A DNA stretch of 8,004 nucleotides from Pseudonocardiaceae bacterium (GTDB lineage: Bacteria; Actinomycetota; Actinomycetes; Mycobacteriales; Pseudonocardiaceae): positions 1 through 8,004 of the forward strand of contig JAICSB010000133.1 of the NCBI GenBank assembly GCA_025937115.1, in the 5' to 3' direction. The translations under genes and the position numbers were made by a program. Below, one piece after another: positions 6,077 through 8,004 of the stretch; position 1 is the stretch's first letter, and each line of letters begins with the position of its first letter. The notes under the pieces were generated by a model. That model ran no database searches and was not told the DNA's origin. It was given only the letters and a program-made list of their open reading frames with translations.

Positions 6077-7527
6077 GTTGGGGATGAGAACGAGGGTAGT
6101 CCGAGCAGGACTCCCGGGGTGGTCGGGCGTCGACCGGCGGCCCAGGCGTCACCGGCGGCGGTCCGGCGGTGCGCCCGCAAGGCGAAGTCGGAGACCAGAT
6201 GGTGCGGCGCCGCATAGTTGATCTCCGCGAGTACCACGTCACCTGGCCGGACGTCGCCGTCGCCCGGTTCGAAGTGCACCAGCCGGCCGTCCCTGGCTCG
6301 CCCGCTCATTCGCCGGGTGGCCGCGTCTTTGCGGCCCTCACCCTCGGAGACCAACACCTCCACCACGCTGGCGACGAGGCTCCGGTTGAGTTCCCAGGAA
6401 ATGCTCTCCTGCAGCGCGACGAGCCGCTCATAGCGGTCCTGCACGATCGCCTTGGGCACCTGGCCGGCCATGTCGGCGGCCGGTGTGCCGGGACGGCGCG
6501 AGTACTGGAAGGTGAACGCCTGCGTGAAGCGTGCTTCGCGGACCACGTCCAGGGTGGCCTGGAAGTCGGCTTCGGTCTCACCGGGGAAACCGACGATGAT
6601 GTCGGTGGACAGCGCCGCGTCGGGCATCGCGGCGCGAACCTCCCCGACGATCTTGAGGTAACGCTGCGCCCGGTAGGAGCGGCGCATCGCCGCCAGGACC
6701 GCATCCGAGCCGGACTGCAACGGCATGTGCAGCTGGTGGCAGACGTTCGGGGTGGCCGCCATCGCCTCGATGACGTCTGAGGTGAAGTCCCGCGGATGCG
6801 GCGAGGTGAAGCGCACCCGTTCCAGTCCCTTGATCGTCCCGCAGGCCCGCAGCAGGTCGCCGAATGCGCGCCGATCCCCGAAGTCGACCCCGTAGGCGTT
6901 GACGTTCTGCCCCAGCAGGGTCACCTCGAGCACACCCTCGGCCACCAGCGCCTCGACCTCCGCGAGCACGTCACCGGGCCGCCGGTCGACCTCCTTGCCG
7001 CGCAGCGCGGGCACGATGCAGAACGTGCAGGTGTTGTTGCAACCCACCGAGATCGACACCCACGCGGAGTGCGCCGAGTCCCGCTTGGCCGGCAAGGCGG
7101 ACGGAAAAACCTCCAGCGACTCGGCGATCTCGATCTGGGCTTCGTCGTTGTGCCGGGCCCGCTCCAGCAGTACCGGCAGCGAGCCGATGTTGTGGGTGCC
7201 GAACACCACGTCCACCCAGGGCGCCCGCCGGATGATCTCGCCGCGGTCTTTCTGCGCCAGGCAGCCGCCGACGGCGATCTGCATCCCTGGATGATCGCGC
7301 TTGATCGGGCGCAGCTGACCGAGGTTGCCGTAGAGCCGGTTATCGGCGTTTTCGCGCACCGCGCAGGTGTTCAGGACGATCACATCGGGGGTCGCGTCGT
7401 GCCCCGCGGGAACATACCCAGCCGACTCGAGCAGCCCGGCCAATCGTTCGGAGTCGTGCACGTTCATTTGGCAGCCGTAGGTGCGCACGCGGTAGCTGCG
7501 TGGGCACTGCTCGGTACTCGCCGTCAT
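6073..7527 (-). CDS. miaB: MiaB, tRNA-2-methylthio-N6-dimethylallyladenosine synthase (radical SAM)
   Basis: MiaB adds a methylthio group to C2 of i6A37 in tRNA, the step after MiaA, using two [4Fe-4S] clusters and S-adenosylmethionine. The 484 residues show the methylthiotransferase order. The N-terminal UPF0004 domain has cluster cysteines C19 (TYGCQMN), C55 (NTCAVREN) and C89 (GGCLAQKD). The radical SAM core has C163, C167 and C170 in the CxxxCxxC motif of [19 protein letters not shown]. MiaB-type motifs follow: [10 protein letters not shown] (204-213), TSPHPRDF (241-248), [10 protein letters not shown] (266-275) and [14 protein letters not shown] (309-322). A TRAM RNA-binding domain lies at about 376-445, then a short basic, Pro-rich tail. 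The ATG at 7527 is fixed by a strong ribosome-binding site; the frame stays open upstream, but that part has no family match. It heads a two-gene leftward operon with the membrane protein. Confidence 0.97.
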   Translation of the reverse strand: MTASTEQCPRSYRVRTYGCQMNVHDSERLAGLLESAGYVPAGHDATPDVIVLNTCAVRENADNRLYGNLGQLRPIKRDHPGMQIAVGGCLAQKDRGEIIRRAPWVDVVFGTHNIGSLPVLLERARHNDEAQIEIAESLEVFPSALPAKRDSAHSAWVSISVGCNNTCTFCIVPALRGKEVDRRPGDVLAEVEALVAEGVLEVTLLGQNVNAYGVDFGDRRAFGDLLRACGTIKGLERVRFTSPHPRDFTSDVIEAMAATPNVCHQLHMPLQSGSDAVLAAMRRSYRAQRYLKIVGEVRAAMPDAALSTDIIVGFPGETEADFQATLDVVREARFTQAFTFQYSRRPGTPAADMAGQVPKAIVQDRYERLVALQESISWELNRSLVASVVEVLVSEGEGRKDAATRRMSGRARDGRLVHFEPGDGDVRPGDVVLAEINYAAPHHLVSDFALRAHRRTAAGDAWAAGRRPTTPGVLLGLPSFSSPT

Positions 7528-7532
7528 CCGCA

Positions 7533-7540
7533 GATCACCT
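7533..7540 (-). promoter_or_regulatory. Strong Shine-Dalgarno sequence of miaB
   Basis: Reading leftward, AGGTGATC matches eight consecutive bases complementary to the 16S rRNA 3' end (GATCACCT), 5 bases before the ATG at 7527. It settles the miaB start. Confidence 0.8.
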
Positions 7541-7643
7541 TTCCTTACCGTTCCAGGGTAGGGCCGGGTGGAACCCGCTATCGCGCCACCCTCGTCGCAC
7601 GGGCAACCGCGTGGTATGGATGACCTCGACGCACCGCCCACTT

Positions 7644-7648
7644 GGAGG
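7644..7648 (+). promoter_or_regulatory. Shine-Dalgarno sequence of gluA
   Basis: GGAGG lies 5 bases upstream of ATG 7654 and supports that start. Confidence 0.75.
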
Positions 7649-7653
7649 ATCGG

Positions 7654-8004
7654 ATGAGCGCTCCCGCGGCAGCCGACCCGCCGATGATCCGGATGGTGGC
7701 CGTGCACAAGCATTTCGGTTCGCTGCACGTGCTACGCGACATCAACCTTGAGGTTGCGCGCGGCGAGGTGGTGGTGGTGCTGGGGCCGTCCGGGTCGGGT
7801 AAGTCGACGCTGTGCCGCAGTATCAACCGGCTGGAACCGATCGACGAGGGTCGTATCGAGATTGACGGAACACCGCTGCCCGAAGAAGGCCGGGCGCTGG
7901 CCCGGCTGCGGGCCGATGTCGGCATGGTCTTTCAGCAGTTCAATCTCTTCGCCCACAAGACGATCGCGGAGAACGTCGAGCTCGCTCCGGTGCGGGTCCG
8001 CCGG
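7654..8004 (+). CDS. gluA: GluA, glutamate-type amino-acid ABC transporter ATP-binding protein (3' end cut by window edge)
   Basis: This is the first 117 residues of a polar amino-acid ABC transporter ATPase, which would sit on the cytoplasmic face and drive glutamate uptake with a binding protein and two permeases (GluBCD in corynebacteria). After a short Ala/Pro tail (1-10), the domain starts [17 protein letters not shown]. Walker A is GPSGSGKST (44-52), followed by [40 protein letters not shown], leading into the Q-loop (Q94) and [19 protein letters not shown], is very close to Corynebacterium glutamicum GluA. The signature motif, Walker B and H-loop lie beyond the edge, so completeness cannot be judged. 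The amino-acid class is confident; glutamate specificity rests on similarity to GluA. It is transcribed divergently from miaB. The remaining transporter genes should follow to the right, but are not visible. Confidence 0.88.
   Translation, partial: MSAPAAADPPMIRMVAVHKHFGSLHVLRDINLEVARGEVVVVLGPSGSGKSTLCRSINRLEPIDEGRIEIDGTPLPEEGRALARLRADVGMVFQQFNLFAHKTIAENVELAPVRVRR

Larger units (their letters stand above)
7528..7653. promoter_or_regulatory. Divergent promoter region between miaB and gluA
   Basis: This 126-base gap must serve both genes. A minus-strand TACCCT (7560-7555) fits TAnnnT and would start a roughly 20-base miaB leader. For gluA the best candidate is the weak GTATGGAT (7614-7621). 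No convincing -35 elements are seen. A small hairpin CGGGT-GGA-ACCCG lies at 7565-7577. Confidence 0.4.

Noticed and set aside
7531..7546. Plus-strand similarity to the 16S rRNA 3' end (GATCACCT then TTCCTT)
   Set aside because: It is simply the complement of the miaB Shine-Dalgarno region; no rRNA gene flanks it.
6796..7623. 275-codon plus-strand open frame antisense to miaB
   Set aside because: It covers the conserved radical SAM region on the opposite strand and has no protein family character.
7528..7728. An N-terminal extension of MiaB upstream of 7527
   Set aside because: It would run across the divergent gluA start and has no resemblance to the family; the strong Shine-Dalgarno fixes the start at 7527.

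Overview
The window comes from a GC-rich actinobacterium, most likely a mycobacterium or close relative. The clues are the LexA sequence type, the gene set lexA / hflX-dapF-miaA / DUF349 gene / Rv2732c-type membrane gene / miaB, and a GluA-type ATPase gene of the corynebacterial and mycobacterial glutamate-uptake class. It reads as core chromosome. I saw no insertion sequence, phage gene, tRNA, rRNA or CRISPR array, and gene packing is tight, with no gene-free stretch above about 220 bases.

Layout: (1) The left edge cuts into lexA (+), which has no possible start inside the window except one that would remove part of its DNA-binding domain. (2) lexA meets hflX (-) tail to tail, with 18 bases between the stop codons. 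(3) A leftward operon runs miaA > dapF > hflX: tRNA A37 prenyltransferase, diaminopimelate epimerase and ribosome-associated GTPase. (4) A 219-base divergent intergenic region separates miaA from a rightward gene for a 431-residue DUF349 protein. (5) That gene converges, across 46 bases, on a leftward pair: miaB followed by a small four-helix membrane protein whose first ATG overlaps the miaB stop as ATGA. (6) A 126-base divergent region separates miaB from a rightward glutamate-type ABC transporter ATPase gene (gluA), which runs off the right edge.

Functionally, MiaA and MiaB make successive changes to A37 of tRNAs reading UNN codons (i6A, then ms2i6A), and HflX acts on stalled ribosomes, so much of the window concerns translation quality. 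DapF supplies meso-diaminopimelate for peptidoglycan and lysine, LexA is the SOS repressor, and GluA would power amino-acid import. The DUF349 protein and the membrane protein have no function I can assign.

I do not see a convincing new multi-gene system. The items most worth a second look are the DUF349 gene, the membrane gene coupled to miaB, a three-copy degenerate repeat at that gene's 3' end, and two small structures ahead of hflX: a 7-bp-stem hairpin and a four-codon upstream ORF overlapping the start codon.
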